From an uncultured beta proteobacterium (GTDB taxonomy: Bacteria > Pseudomonadota > Gammaproteobacteria > Burkholderiales > Burkholderiaceae): a stretch of DNA of 6,616 nt. Where the stretch lies: NCBI GenBank assembly GCA_903938955.1, contig CAJAFJ010000557.1:1-6616 (forward strand), read 5' to 3'. Positions 1-6,009 of the stretch are shown piece after piece (position 1 is the first letter of the stretch; every line of letters starts with the position of its first letter). The position numbers and the translations under genes were made by a program. The notes under the pieces were generated by a model. It saw nothing but the letters and a program-made list of their open reading frames with translations. It searched no databases and was not told the DNA's origin.

Positions 1-1
1 C

Positions 2-316
<315 letters not shown>

Positions 317-324
317 CTTTATTG

Positions 325-341
325 GCTATTCATTGAATAGC
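325..341. terminator. Hairpin between convergent tgt and FIST gene (possible weak bidirectional terminator)
   Basis: A perfect 7-bp inverted repeat, GCTATTC-ATT-GAATAGC, sits 8 nt after the tgt stop and about 30 nt past the FIST gene stop on the other strand. The position suits a shared terminator. Neither side carries a U-run and the stem has only three G-C pairs, so efficient intrinsic termination is doubtful. The rest of the gap (317-371) shows nothing else. Confidence 0.3.
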
Positions 342-371
342 GACGCACGCCCCTAGCGCGACACCGATCAA

Positions 372-1655
372 CTAACTGTGTGTGAACACGGTCAGCACGC
401 CGGTATAACCGTACAGATGGTTGCGGGCGATCTCGCCGCCGGCAAAAAAGCCGACCAGCGGCACATCACCCAGGGCGCGGCGCACGATGTGGAGCTCGGC
501 GCTGGGTCCACCAAAGTGCGGCCCGCCACGACCGGAGCAGCTCACATAGATAGCGCCCGCAATGCCGCGTGCCGGATGCGGGACAGATTCGGCCTCAGAG
601 ACGGCCAAGGCGCTCACGGCGTCGACCGTTAATTCTTGCGGCTCCAGTTCTTCACGGATTTCAGCGCACACGCGCATCAAATCAGCCTTGGCCGCTTTCA
701 CATTGCGCTGGCAAAAAGCCAGTTGCATGCCTTCCTGCAACGTGGTCGCCACCGCGACCCCGTGACGGGCTGGGTCCAGCCCAATAATGTGGCGCACGAT
801 CACATCGTTGCCAAAGTTGCCGGTCCGGCTCACGGCCGCCCCCTCCCCGGCTGGGCTGCCGCTGTTGGCAGGGTTCATCACGCCGACCAGGGTGGCGCGC
901 ACGGCAGTCAGCGCTTGTTGCGGTTGCTCCAGCGTCACATTCAGTTCGCGCAGCAGCACCTCCAACGCTGGTTCGCCGTCGAGTTCAAACACCACATGGT
1001 TGTCGGCGGCCGTTACCTGGTGCGCCTTGGCCACCGGCAAGCAGCCTTGCGTCACGCGTGACACCAGACTCACGCCATCACCAAAAGCCACGCCGCTCAA
1101 GCCCCCGCTGAAGACGCCACTGGCCGCGCCCTGCCCGCTGATATTGCCGTTGCCGGCCACCGCAAACTGCACCGCCTGGCTGCGGCTGGCCGACAAGCCG
1201 CCAAACACATAGCCCGAACTGGTGCGCGCGGCCATTTCCTCGATCAGCTCCGGCAAGTCGTGCGTGTGGGCATCGGCGTGAATCAGGGCGGTATGGGCGT
1301 CAAAGCCCAGGCCTAAAGGCGCCACACCGGAAAAGACGCGGTATTGGTCCGACGGCACGTCACACAGCATAACGACCATTGCCGGCTCGTCAAAATACTC
1401 AACATTGTTGGACGCCACCCCCACGCCGACGGTGCCGGACCAGTCGGTCACCTCGGGCAGCTCGGCGCTCAGGTGCTCCAGAATGTCCTGCGCCTGGTCC
1501 GCGTAGTGGTCGGTGATGTAGAGCAGCGCCAGCGTCGGGCTGCGGGCATAGCCGGGCTGCGCCATTTGCGCGCGCAGTTGCGCCAGCACCAAGTCGGCAG
1601 CCATCAGCCACTGGGGATGACTGGCATGACCATAGGGAAATAGCTTCATCGCCAC
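372..1655 (-). CDS. FIST N- and C-domain protein (stand-alone small-ligand sensory protein)
   Basis: The 427-residue protein matches the FIST family, a predicted small-ligand (possibly amino acid) sensor domain normally found in signal-transduction proteins. The FIST_N part spans about residues 40-230 and FIST_C about 230-410. Recognisable C-domain signatures are YVSCSGRGG (370-378, with Cys373), VGFFAGGEIA (401-410) and LYGYTGVLTVFT near the end. There is no signal peptide, transmembrane segment, GGDEF, kinase or methyl-accepting domain, so it is a soluble sensor without a built-in output. Two starts are possible: GTG at 1655, preceded by AAGG (1663-1666) with a 7-nt spacer, and ATG at 1649 with a 13-nt spacer. 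I chose GTG on spacing. It lies 36 nt behind phaM on the same strand and is probably cotranscribed. The family is secure; the ligand and partner are unknown. Confidence 0.9.
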   Translation of the reverse strand: MAMKLFPYGHASHPQWLMAADLVLAQLRAQMAQPGYARSPTLALLYITDHYADQAQDILEHLSAELPEVTDWSGTVGVGVASNNVEYFDEPAMVVMLCDVPSDQYRVFSGVAPLGLGFDAHTALIHADAHTHDLPELIEEMAARTSSGYVFGGLSASRSQAVQFAVAGNGNISGQGAASGVFSGGLSGVAFGDGVSLVSRVTQGCLPVAKAHQVTAADNHVVFELDGEPALEVLLRELNVTLEQPQQALTAVRATLVGVMNPANSGSPAGEGAAVSRTGNFGNDVIVRHIIGLDPARHGVAVATTLQEGMQLAFCQRNVKAAKADLMRVCAEIREELEPQELTVDAVSALAVSEAESVPHPARGIAGAIYVSCSGRGGPHFGGPSAELHIVRRALGDVPLVGFFAGGEIARNHLYGYTGVLTVFTHS

Positions 1656-1662
1656 GCGTGCG

Positions 1663-1666
1663 CCTT
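1663..1666 (-). promoter_or_regulatory. Ribosome-binding site deciding the FIST gene start
   Basis: AAGG on the minus strand lies 7 nt from GTG 1655 but 13 nt from the in-frame ATG at 1649. This spacing favours the GTG start. Confidence 0.5.
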
Positions 1667-1685
1667 GTTCATTGCCAAGTGAACA
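1666..1685 (-). promoter_or_regulatory. Intergenic hairpin in the phaM-FIST gap
   Basis: A 6-bp inverted repeat TGTTCA-N8-TGAACA fills the centre of the 36-nt gap between the phaM stop and the FIST gene. In the transcript its 3' arm ends on the first A of the FIST gene's AAGG ribosome-binding site. It could affect translation coupling or mRNA processing. The stem is short and may be chance. Confidence 0.3.
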
Positions 1686-1691
1686 GCGGGT

Positions 1692-2441
1692 TTACTTGGC
1701 CGCTTTTTTAGCCGCCGGCTTGGCCGCCGATTTCACCGCCGCCTTGGCGGGGGCTTTGGCTGCGGGCTTGGCGGGCGTGCTGGGTTTGACCACGCTGGCG
1801 ACGGCTTTTTTGGTGGCTTCCACGGCTTCTTTGGCCATTTCTGTGGCCATGTTTTTGGTCGCATCTAGCGCGGCATTGGCGCCGACCTCTTTCAAGGCGG
1901 TCGCGGCAATATTCTGAAACTGTTGTGTGAGCGCGCCCCACAACTGCATCGGGTCCACCATCGGCGGGGTGGGCGTGGCGGCAGCGGCGGGTGCCGGCTC
2001 TGGCGTAGCCGCTGCAGCGGCGGCCGCATTGGCGGCCTGGCTGGCTGCGCGCGCTTTGTGGGCAGCGGCTTCGGCTTCAGCGGCCAGCTCCGAGATGGTC
2101 TTGGAGGCCGGAGCTTTACCGGCTTCGGCTTTGGCCGAGAACACATTGGCCATGTCGCCGATGTTGACGTTCATGCCCTTGAGCGTGGCGAGCGTCATTT
2201 TTTGGACTTCAAGCGCCTGGATGGTGGCGCTCAGCGCTTTGGAGTTTTGATCAAGCCAAAAAAGCACGGTCTTAAGCTCGGAAATGCGTTTTTCCAGATC
2301 TTCCACATTCAGGGTCGGGGCAATCCAGCTGGCCAGATTCGGCATTTGCGGGATCACATCGGTCGCCCCCTTGGCCAGGTTCTGAAGAAAGTCAAAACCG
2401 GGGACGAATTTACCGAAACCAGCGTTCTGTGAATCACTCAT
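1692..2441 (-). CDS. phaM: PhaM-type polyhydroxyalkanoate granule multifunctional regulatory protein
   Basis: The 249-residue product resembles PhaM of Cupriavidus necator (about 260 residues). That protein binds PHB granules, activates the PHB synthase PhaC1 and tethers granules to the nucleoid so that they are shared at division. The conserved N-terminal core is visible at about 35-92: WIAPTLNVEDLEKRI, then the helix VLFWLDQNSKAL and IQALEVQKMTLATLKGMN. A low-complexity Ala/Pro linker (about 117-160) follows, then a second conserved helix PMQLWGALTQQFQNIA (164-179). The C-terminal tail (about 209-249) is Lys/Ala/Pro-rich with repeated PAAK/PAK units like the DNA-binding PAKKA motifs of PhaM and histone H1-like proteins. 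The start is ATG 2441 with AAGGAG (2447-2452) and a 5-nt spacer. It is the first gene of a likely operon with the FIST gene and is divergent from the DUF3334 gene. No other pha gene is in the window. Confidence 0.88.
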   Translation of the reverse strand: MSDSQNAGFGKFVPGFDFLQNLAKGATDVIPQMPNLASWIAPTLNVEDLEKRISELKTVLFWLDQNSKALSATIQALEVQKMTLATLKGMNVNIGDMANVFSAKAEAGKAPASKTISELAAEAEAAAHKARAASQAANAAAAAAATPEPAPAAAATPTPPMVDPMQLWGALTQQFQNIAATALKEVGANAALDATKNMATEMAKEAVEATKKAVASVVKPSTPAKPAAKAPAKAAVKSAAKPAAKKAAK

Positions 2442-2446
2442 ATTTG

Positions 2447-2452
2447 CTCCTT
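2447..2452 (-). promoter_or_regulatory. phaM ribosome-binding site
   Basis: AAGGAG on the minus strand, 5 nt before ATG 2441. Its first two bases are also the end of the 3' arm of the leader hairpin (2451-2490), which makes it unusual. Confidence 0.8.
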
Positions 2453-2490
2453 GGGGTTGTCAAAAATAAACCGATGACAGCTTACCCCAA
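2451..2490 (-). promoter_or_regulatory. Bulged inverted repeat in the phaM leader (RNA hairpin or operator)
   Basis: Two nested inverted repeats form one imperfect dyad. The outer arms are TTGGGGT (2451-2457) and ACCCCAA (2484-2490). The inner arms are TGTCA (2458-2462) and TGACA (2475-2479). The inner loop is 12 nt and a 4-nt bulge (2480-2483) separates the arms on one side. In a phaM transcript this gives 12 base pairs whose 3' arm runs straight into the GGAG of the ribosome-binding site. Whether it acts as RNA depends on the start of transcription, which I cannot place; as DNA it could be an operator in the divergent intergenic region. Confidence 0.45.
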
Positions 2491-2542
2491 TGCGGTCAAT
2501 TTATGGCTGCGCAAGCGGTGCTGTACAGTGCCATTTTTAACC

Positions 2543-2548
2543 GAGGGA
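2543..2548 (+). promoter_or_regulatory. DUF3334 gene ribosome-binding site
   Basis: GAGGGA lies 7 nt before ATG 2556. A nearer ATG at 2551 is in another frame and soon meets a stop, so 2556 is the start. Confidence 0.7.
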
Positions 2549-2555
2549 ATATGAC

Positions 2556-3245
2556 ATGGTCAAGAAGTGGCAAGAATCCGCCGTTGTGTACGGCACCGAA
2601 GACTTGCTGACAAGCCTGTGCAATTCAGTCACCCGGGTATTGAATGTGGCGACCCAGTGCGGCATTCACTATTCAGGCATGGTTCAGCGCATCACCAAAA
2701 CCTGTTTGAAGCCGGACATTGGCTGTTTTGTGCTGTTTGACGGTGGGTTTTCAGGCTTGGTGGTCATCAACTTTTCGGCGGCCACGGCCATGGAGCTGTA
2801 CGAGAGTTATATGCTCAACATGGGCATGCCCAAAAACGAACTGGCCAGCGCCCACACCTCCGACGAGGTGAGCAACATCATGGGCGAGCTGATGAACCAG
2901 ATCGTCGGCGACTTCACCGGCAAGGTGCGCCGTGAACTGCAAACCCACATCACCCAAAACCAGCCCAAGATGCTGGTGCTCAACAAGCAGGTCGTGTTGA
3001 GTGTGGACACGCATCTGGACCAGCCGGAAGCCCGGCGCGTGACCTTCTACACCGGTAAAAACAATATTTTTTACCTTGAACTGGCGATTGACCGCACTGA
3101 ATTCATCAAGCTGCATGACTTTGAGGCGGGCGAAGTGGTTGACCCAGACGCCTTGATCGCCCAGGCCCATGCCGAGAAAAGCACACCGGCGCCCACCGCA
3201 GAAACGGTGGACCACGAAGAGTTGATGAAGTCACTGGGCATGTAA
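2556..3245 (+). CDS. DUF3334 family protein, CheX/CheC-like
   Basis: The 229-residue soluble protein matches my memory of the uncharacterised DUF3334 family known from Vibrio and Shewanella. Shared stretches include KTCLKPDIGCFVLFDGGFSG (48-67), MGELMNQIVGDFTGKVR (109-125) and the VTFYTGKNNIFYLEL region (162-176). The fold looks like the CheC/CheX/FliY phosphatase group. Its consensus is (D/S)-x3-E-x2-N-x22-P, and here E111, N114 and P137 fit the spacing exactly, with Asn107 at the D/S position. CheX-type enzymes dephosphorylate the response regulator CheY-P. That activity is inferred from the motif, not known for this family. A Pro/Ala/Glu-rich linker (about 205-219) leads to a short acidic-hydrophobic tail, EELMKSLGM. 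There is no signal peptide or membrane segment. It is a single gene, divergent from phaM, with no chemotaxis gene in view. Confidence 0.8.
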   Translation: MVKKWQESAVVYGTEDLLTSLCNSVTRVLNVATQCGIHYSGMVQRITKTCLKPDIGCFVLFDGGFSGLVVINFSAATAMELYESYMLNMGMPKNELASAHTSDEVSNIMGELMNQIVGDFTGKVRRELQTHITQNQPKMLVLNKQVVLSVDTHLDQPEARRVTFYTGKNNIFYLELAIDRTEFIKLHDFEAGEVVDPDALIAQAHAEKSTPAPTAETVDHEELMKSLGM

Positions 3246-3249
3246 GCCA

Positions 3250-3268
3250 GCCAGGCGCTGGGCCTGGC
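3250..3268. terminator. Hairpin between convergent DUF3334 and porin genes
   Basis: A perfect 7-bp GC-rich inverted repeat, GCCAGGC-N5-GCCTGGC, starts 5 nt after the DUF3334 stop and ends 10 nt before the porin stop. The position and strength suit a shared bidirectional terminator. There is no U-run on either side, so it may need Rho or may act mainly as an mRNA end stabiliser. Confidence 0.45.
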
Positions 3269-3278
3269 ATGAATTGGG

Positions 3279-4307
3279 TTAGAACCGGTGGCGAACACCC
3301 AGGCCCAGACTGTTGCCACTCTCAAAATTGCTGATTTTGTCGTTCATCAGCATGGCGTACAGGTCTGTGCGTTTAGACAGGTTGTAGTCGTAACCCACCG
3401 TCACGGTGTCGCGTGTGTTGCCTTGATCGACCTTGGTTTTGGCGTAGGCGGCCAGCACCTTGCCGTTACCCACCGGCGCCGACAGACCCAGTGACAAGGT
3501 CTTCTGGTCCGCCACGCCCGCGAGGTCGGAACTGGATTTGCCATAGGTCATAAAACCTTTGACCACGGTAGCGTCGTAAGAACCGCCCAGCATCCAGTTG
3601 GTGCGGGTGGCGCTGCCCTCCAGCACGGCTGGCACGGGGTTCTTCACCTGGTCTTTTTCCCAGAATGCGGTCAAACCGAGTGGGCCTGACGCATACATCA
3701 GGTTAAAGCCGATATTTTTCTTACCGTTGTCGTTCGCCACTTCGCCGGGCTGGTAGTGCAAGTTGGCCTTGAGCCCGGCCATGTCGGGCGTGGTGTACGT
3801 GATCTGGTTGGACCAGCCCGTGTCTGAGGGGTTACTAGCGATCCAATCGTCGCCGGGCAGCGTTCTGGTGTTACTGGCATGCAGCACCAAGGGCGAGAAA
3901 GTGAACGAGTCGCCCATGGGGTTGAACACAATCGTCGGCAAGAAGTTGGGTGCTTTGCCGCGACCCAGGGCAAGCGCTCCAAAGCCACCGGACAGGCTCA
4001 CATAGGCATCGCGTGAAAACTGGGTGTCAGGGCCAAAGCGGCCAGCTTCACCGGTGTCCGTGCGAAAAAATCCGTTCAAGGCAAAACTAGCTTTGAGTCC
4101 GCCGCCCAAGTCTTCGCTGCCTGACATGCCCCACCAAGATGTCGTCATGCCGCCGCTGCCCACAACTGATTTGCTGGCTGCATCACCAGCCATGCGGATG
4201 GAGCCGACATAGGCATCAGCCAGGCCCATCAATTGAACGGTGGATTGCGCCTGTGCCCCCAGGGTGGCGGCGGTCAGGCAAGTGGCGAGTAGCAGAGTTT
4301 TTTTCAT
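3279..4307 (-). CDS. Gram-negative trimeric porin (betaproteobacterial general porin family)
   Basis: The 342-residue outer-membrane beta-barrel protein passively admits small hydrophilic solutes. Residues 1-20 are a signal peptide: MKK, a hydrophobic core and AQA before the likely cleavage site. The mature start QSTVQLMGLADAYVG is typical of the family. So are EDLGGGLKASFALNGFF (65-81), FSRDAYVSLSGGFGALALGRG (97-117), YNLSKRTDLYA (308-318) and the C-terminal GVRHRF, whose final Phe is the outer-membrane assembly signal. Alternating beta-strand patterns run throughout. The length is close to the usual 340-390 for the family. The start is ATG 4307, with a weak GGAA (4315-4318) 7 nt before it. 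It follows the ABC operon on the same strand after 78 nt, so it may serve the same substrate, but it may have its own promoter. Specificity cannot be read from the sequence. Confidence 0.93.
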   Translation of the reverse strand: MKKTLLLATCLTAATLGAQAQSTVQLMGLADAYVGSIRMAGDAASKSVVGSGGMTTSWWGMSGSEDLGGGLKASFALNGFFRTDTGEAGRFGPDTQFSRDAYVSLSGGFGALALGRGKAPNFLPTIVFNPMGDSFTFSPLVLHASNTRTLPGDDWIASNPSDTGWSNQITYTTPDMAGLKANLHYQPGEVANDNGKKNIGFNLMYASGPLGLTAFWEKDQVKNPVPAVLEGSATRTNWMLGGSYDATVVKGFMTYGKSSSDLAGVADQKTLSLGLSAPVGNGKVLAAYAKTKVDQGNTRDTVTVGYDYNLSKRTDLYAMLMNDKISNFESGNSLGLGVRHRF

Positions 4308-4334
4308 GGTGTAGTTCCAGTGAAGTTGATAAAA

Positions 4335-4340
4335 ATTAAA
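4335..4340 (-). promoter_or_regulatory. Candidate -10 box for the porin gene
   Basis: TTTAAT on the minus strand matches TATAAT at five of six positions and lies 27 nt before the porin ATG, in an AT-rich stretch. No good -35 box is found at the usual distance. TTGACG (4373-4378) is close to consensus but 22 nt away, so the promoter would be weak or activator-dependent. Confidence 0.3.
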
Positions 4341-4357
4341 GTGAAATAGGTAGGAGC

Positions 4358-4381
4358 GTTGTCGTCAATCAGCACGACAAC
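4358..4381 (-). promoter_or_regulatory. 24-bp dyad (8-bp arms, 8-nt centre) between ABC permease and porin
   Basis: GTTGTCGT and ACGACAAC form a perfect inverted repeat 4 nt after the permease stop and 50 nt before the porin start. It could be an operator for a dimeric regulator of the porin, since it covers the only -35-like hexamer. It could also be an RNA hairpin ending or stabilising the ABC transcript. The stem is only half G-C and no U-run follows directly, which disfavours a strong intrinsic terminator. Confidence 0.45.
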
Positions 4382-4385
4382 AGCT

Positions 4386-5153
4386 TCAATGGTTTTGTGA
4401 GCCGCGGTGGGCCCAGCCGGTGGTGTGTTTTTCAATGGCGCTGAACAGCTCGTACATCACCATCGCCATGGCCCCGACCACCAGCAGGCCGGCAAACGCC
4501 AGGCCCATCTGCATGCTGGAGCCCGCCGAGATCAGCAGGTAGCCAATGCCCTCGTTGGCGGCGGTCATTTCGGACACCGTGGTGCCGACAAAAGCCAGCG
4601 TGATCGCCACCTTGAGCGAGCCATAAAAATAGGGCATGGAACGCGGCAGCCCCACCTTGACCAGCACGTCCCAGCGCTTGGCGCCCAGCACGCGCAGCAC
4701 GTCTTCCAGCTCAGGCTCCAGCGTGGCCAGGCCTGTGGCAATGTTGACCATGATGGGGAAGAAGCTGATCAAAAACGCCGTCAGAATCGCCGGCCCCGCG
4801 CCAATGCCAAACCACACCACCAAAATCGGCACAAAAGCCGCCTTGGGCAGGGCGTTAAACGCCGTCATCAGCGGGTACACGGCCGCATAGGCCAAGCGCG
4901 AGCTGCCAATCACAAAGCCCAGCAGCACGCCCACCACAATGGCAATGCCAAAACCCACCATCGTGACCCAAAACGTGCGCCAGGCGTGGCCGCCTATCAA
5001 GCCCCGGTACTCCCAAAACTGGGTGGCGATGCGCGACGGGCTGGGGAATATGAACTCCGACACCGCAAACGCGCTGCATATCGCCTGCCACAGCAGCAAC
5101 ACCACCAGCAGCAGCAGCCAGGGAGACCAAGTTTCGAGTTGTTTTTGCGTCAT
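4386..5153 (-). CDS. ABC transporter permease, SsuC/TauC/NtrB type
   Basis: The 255-residue inner-membrane protein forms the import channel for the substrate delivered by the upstream periplasmic protein. About six membrane segments are visible, near residues 11-30, 62-84, 90-115, 120-140, 178-198 and 215-238. The cytoplasmic EAA loop that docks on the ATPase is at about 149-170, with the conserved Gly157 and the ending GLP. FPSPSRI after the first segment and the NALPKAAFVPI stretch (100-110) are typical of the sulfonate/taurine/nitrate-type BPD_transp_1 subgroup. The start codon ATG overlaps the ATPase stop (ATGA, 5150-5153), so translation is probably coupled. GGAA (5161-5164) is the likely weak ribosome-binding site. 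The length is normal. The substrate is undetermined, so no gene symbol is given. Confidence 0.93.
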   Translation of the reverse strand: MTQKQLETWSPWLLLLVVLLLWQAICSAFAVSEFIFPSPSRIATQFWEYRGLIGGHAWRTFWVTMVGFGIAIVVGVLLGFVIGSSRLAYAAVYPLMTAFNALPKAAFVPILVVWFGIGAGPAILTAFLISFFPIMVNIATGLATLEPELEDVLRVLGAKRWDVLVKVGLPRSMPYFYGSLKVAITLAFVGTTVSEMTAANEGIGYLLISAGSSMQMGLAFAGLLVVGAMAMVMYELFSAIEKHTTGWAHRGSQNH

Positions 5154-5992
5154 GGCTTGGTTCCGGTGGCGGTGGCGGCGGTGAGGTTATTGCGCGTAGC
5201 GCCGATGTGGCCGCGCAGCTCGTGCACGATGTCGGTGAATTCGCGGGTGTAGGTCAGTTCCAGGTCACGCGGGCGCGGCAGATCTATGTGGCGCTTCACC
5301 ACAAAGCGGCCTGGGCTCTTGCTCATCACATACACCGTGTCGGCCAGAAACACCGATTCACGCAGGTCGTGCGTCACCAAAATTACGTTGAACTGTTGCT
5401 CGGTCCACAGGTCGCGCAGGATGCACCACAGGTCTTCGCGCGTAAACGCATCCAGGGCGCCAAAGGGCTCGTCCAAGAGCAGCATTTTGGGTTCGTGGAT
5501 GAGCGCGCGGCAAATGCTGGCGCGCTGCTGCATGCCGCCCGAGAGCTGCCAGGGGAACTTGTCCTCGTAGCCGCCCAAGCCCACTTTTTGCAAGAGCGCG
5601 CGGGCGCGCTGCTCGTACTCTTTGCGCTTGGCTTTGAAGTTGCTGCGGTAGGGTTCCACAATTTCCAGCGGCAGCAGCACGTTGTCCACCGTGGTACGCC
5701 AGGGCAAGAGCGAAGGCGCCTGAAACGACATGCCCGAGATTTTGAGTGGCCCAGTCACCGGCGCGCCGTCAATCATGATGCGGCCTTTGGACGGCATTTT
5801 CAGGCCCGTGGCCAGCTTCATGAAGGTGGATTTGCCGCAGCCCGAGGGCCCGACGATGGCGATGAACTCGCCCTGGCGCACCTGCAGGTCAATCGCCTCC
5901 ACCGCAAAGTGGTTCTGCGCCTGCAACTCGGCGTTGTAGGCCAGCCAGACGTCCTGAAAATCAACAAACCAACCGGAATCAGCAGTGTTCAT
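5150..5992 (-). CDS. ABC transporter ATP-binding protein, SsuB/TauB type
   Basis: The 280-residue ATPase powers import through the permease encoded next to it. All motor motifs are intact: Walker A GPSGCGKS (48-55), Q-loop Gln91, signature LSGGMQQR (150-157), Walker B MLLLDEP (170-176), D-loop GALD (178-181) and the switch histidine in VTHD (His208). The frame extends upstream to an ATG at 6067, but that would overlap the substrate-binding protein gene by 58 nt and add 25 residues without homology. ATG 5992 gives the usual N-terminus, with a 17-nt gap after the preceding stop. No strong ribosome-binding site precedes it, which suggests coupling to the gene upstream. The tail after residue 265 is Thr/Ala-rich and looks disordered. 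The family is certain and the substrate unknown. Confidence 0.94.
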   Translation of the reverse strand: MNTADSGWFVDFQDVWLAYNAELQAQNHFAVEAIDLQVRQGEFIAIVGPSGCGKSTFMKLATGLKMPSKGRIMIDGAPVTGPLKISGMSFQAPSLLPWRTTVDNVLLPLEIVEPYRSNFKAKRKEYEQRARALLQKVGLGGYEDKFPWQLSGGMQQRASICRALIHEPKMLLLDEPFGALDAFTREDLWCILRDLWTEQQFNVILVTHDLRESVFLADTVYVMSKSPGRFVVKRHIDLPRPRDLELTYTREFTDIVHELRGHIGATRNNLTAATATGTKP

Positions 5993-6009
5993 GGTGCGCG
6001 CGGCCAGGG

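Larger units (their letters stand above)
2442..2555. promoter_or_regulatory. Divergent intergenic region, phaM and DUF3334 gene
   Basis: These 114 nt must hold promoters for both directions if each gene has its own. On the minus strand TTGACC (2494-2499) resembles a -35 box, but no good -10 box lies at 16-18 nt. On the plus strand TACAGT (2524-2529) is a weak -10 candidate without a matching -35, and lies in the small palindrome CTGTACAG (2521-2528). I saw no clear FliA (sigma-28) or sigma-54 promoter. The region is more AT-rich than the genes around it, as expected for a promoter region. Confidence 0.5.

Noticed and set aside
1648..1674. An 8-codon minus-strand reading frame (ATG at 1674) whose TGA overlaps the ATG at 1649 of the FIST gene
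   Set aside because: It could be a coupling leader peptide, but there is no clear ribosome-binding site for it and the length is easily due to chance.
2497..2523. Possible FliA (sigma-28) promoter before the DUF3334 gene
   Set aside because: TCAA with a 15-nt spacer is followed by GCGGTGCT, a poor match to the -10 consensus, so flagellar control is not supported by the sequence.
2521..2528. CTGTACAG palindrome as a LexA box
   Set aside because: The CTGT and ACAG halves are directly joined; a LexA site needs them separated by eight bases.
2512..2536. A sigma-54-like string (TGGCAC then GC) on the minus strand upstream of phaM
   Set aside because: The GG-GC spacing is one base short and the TTGC element is missing at the right place.
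4407..5252. A 281-codon open frame on the plus strand, antisense to the permease
   Set aside because: It is very rich in His, Gln and Arg with no hydrophobic core or motif, and mirrors the permease gene. It is a codon-bias shadow.
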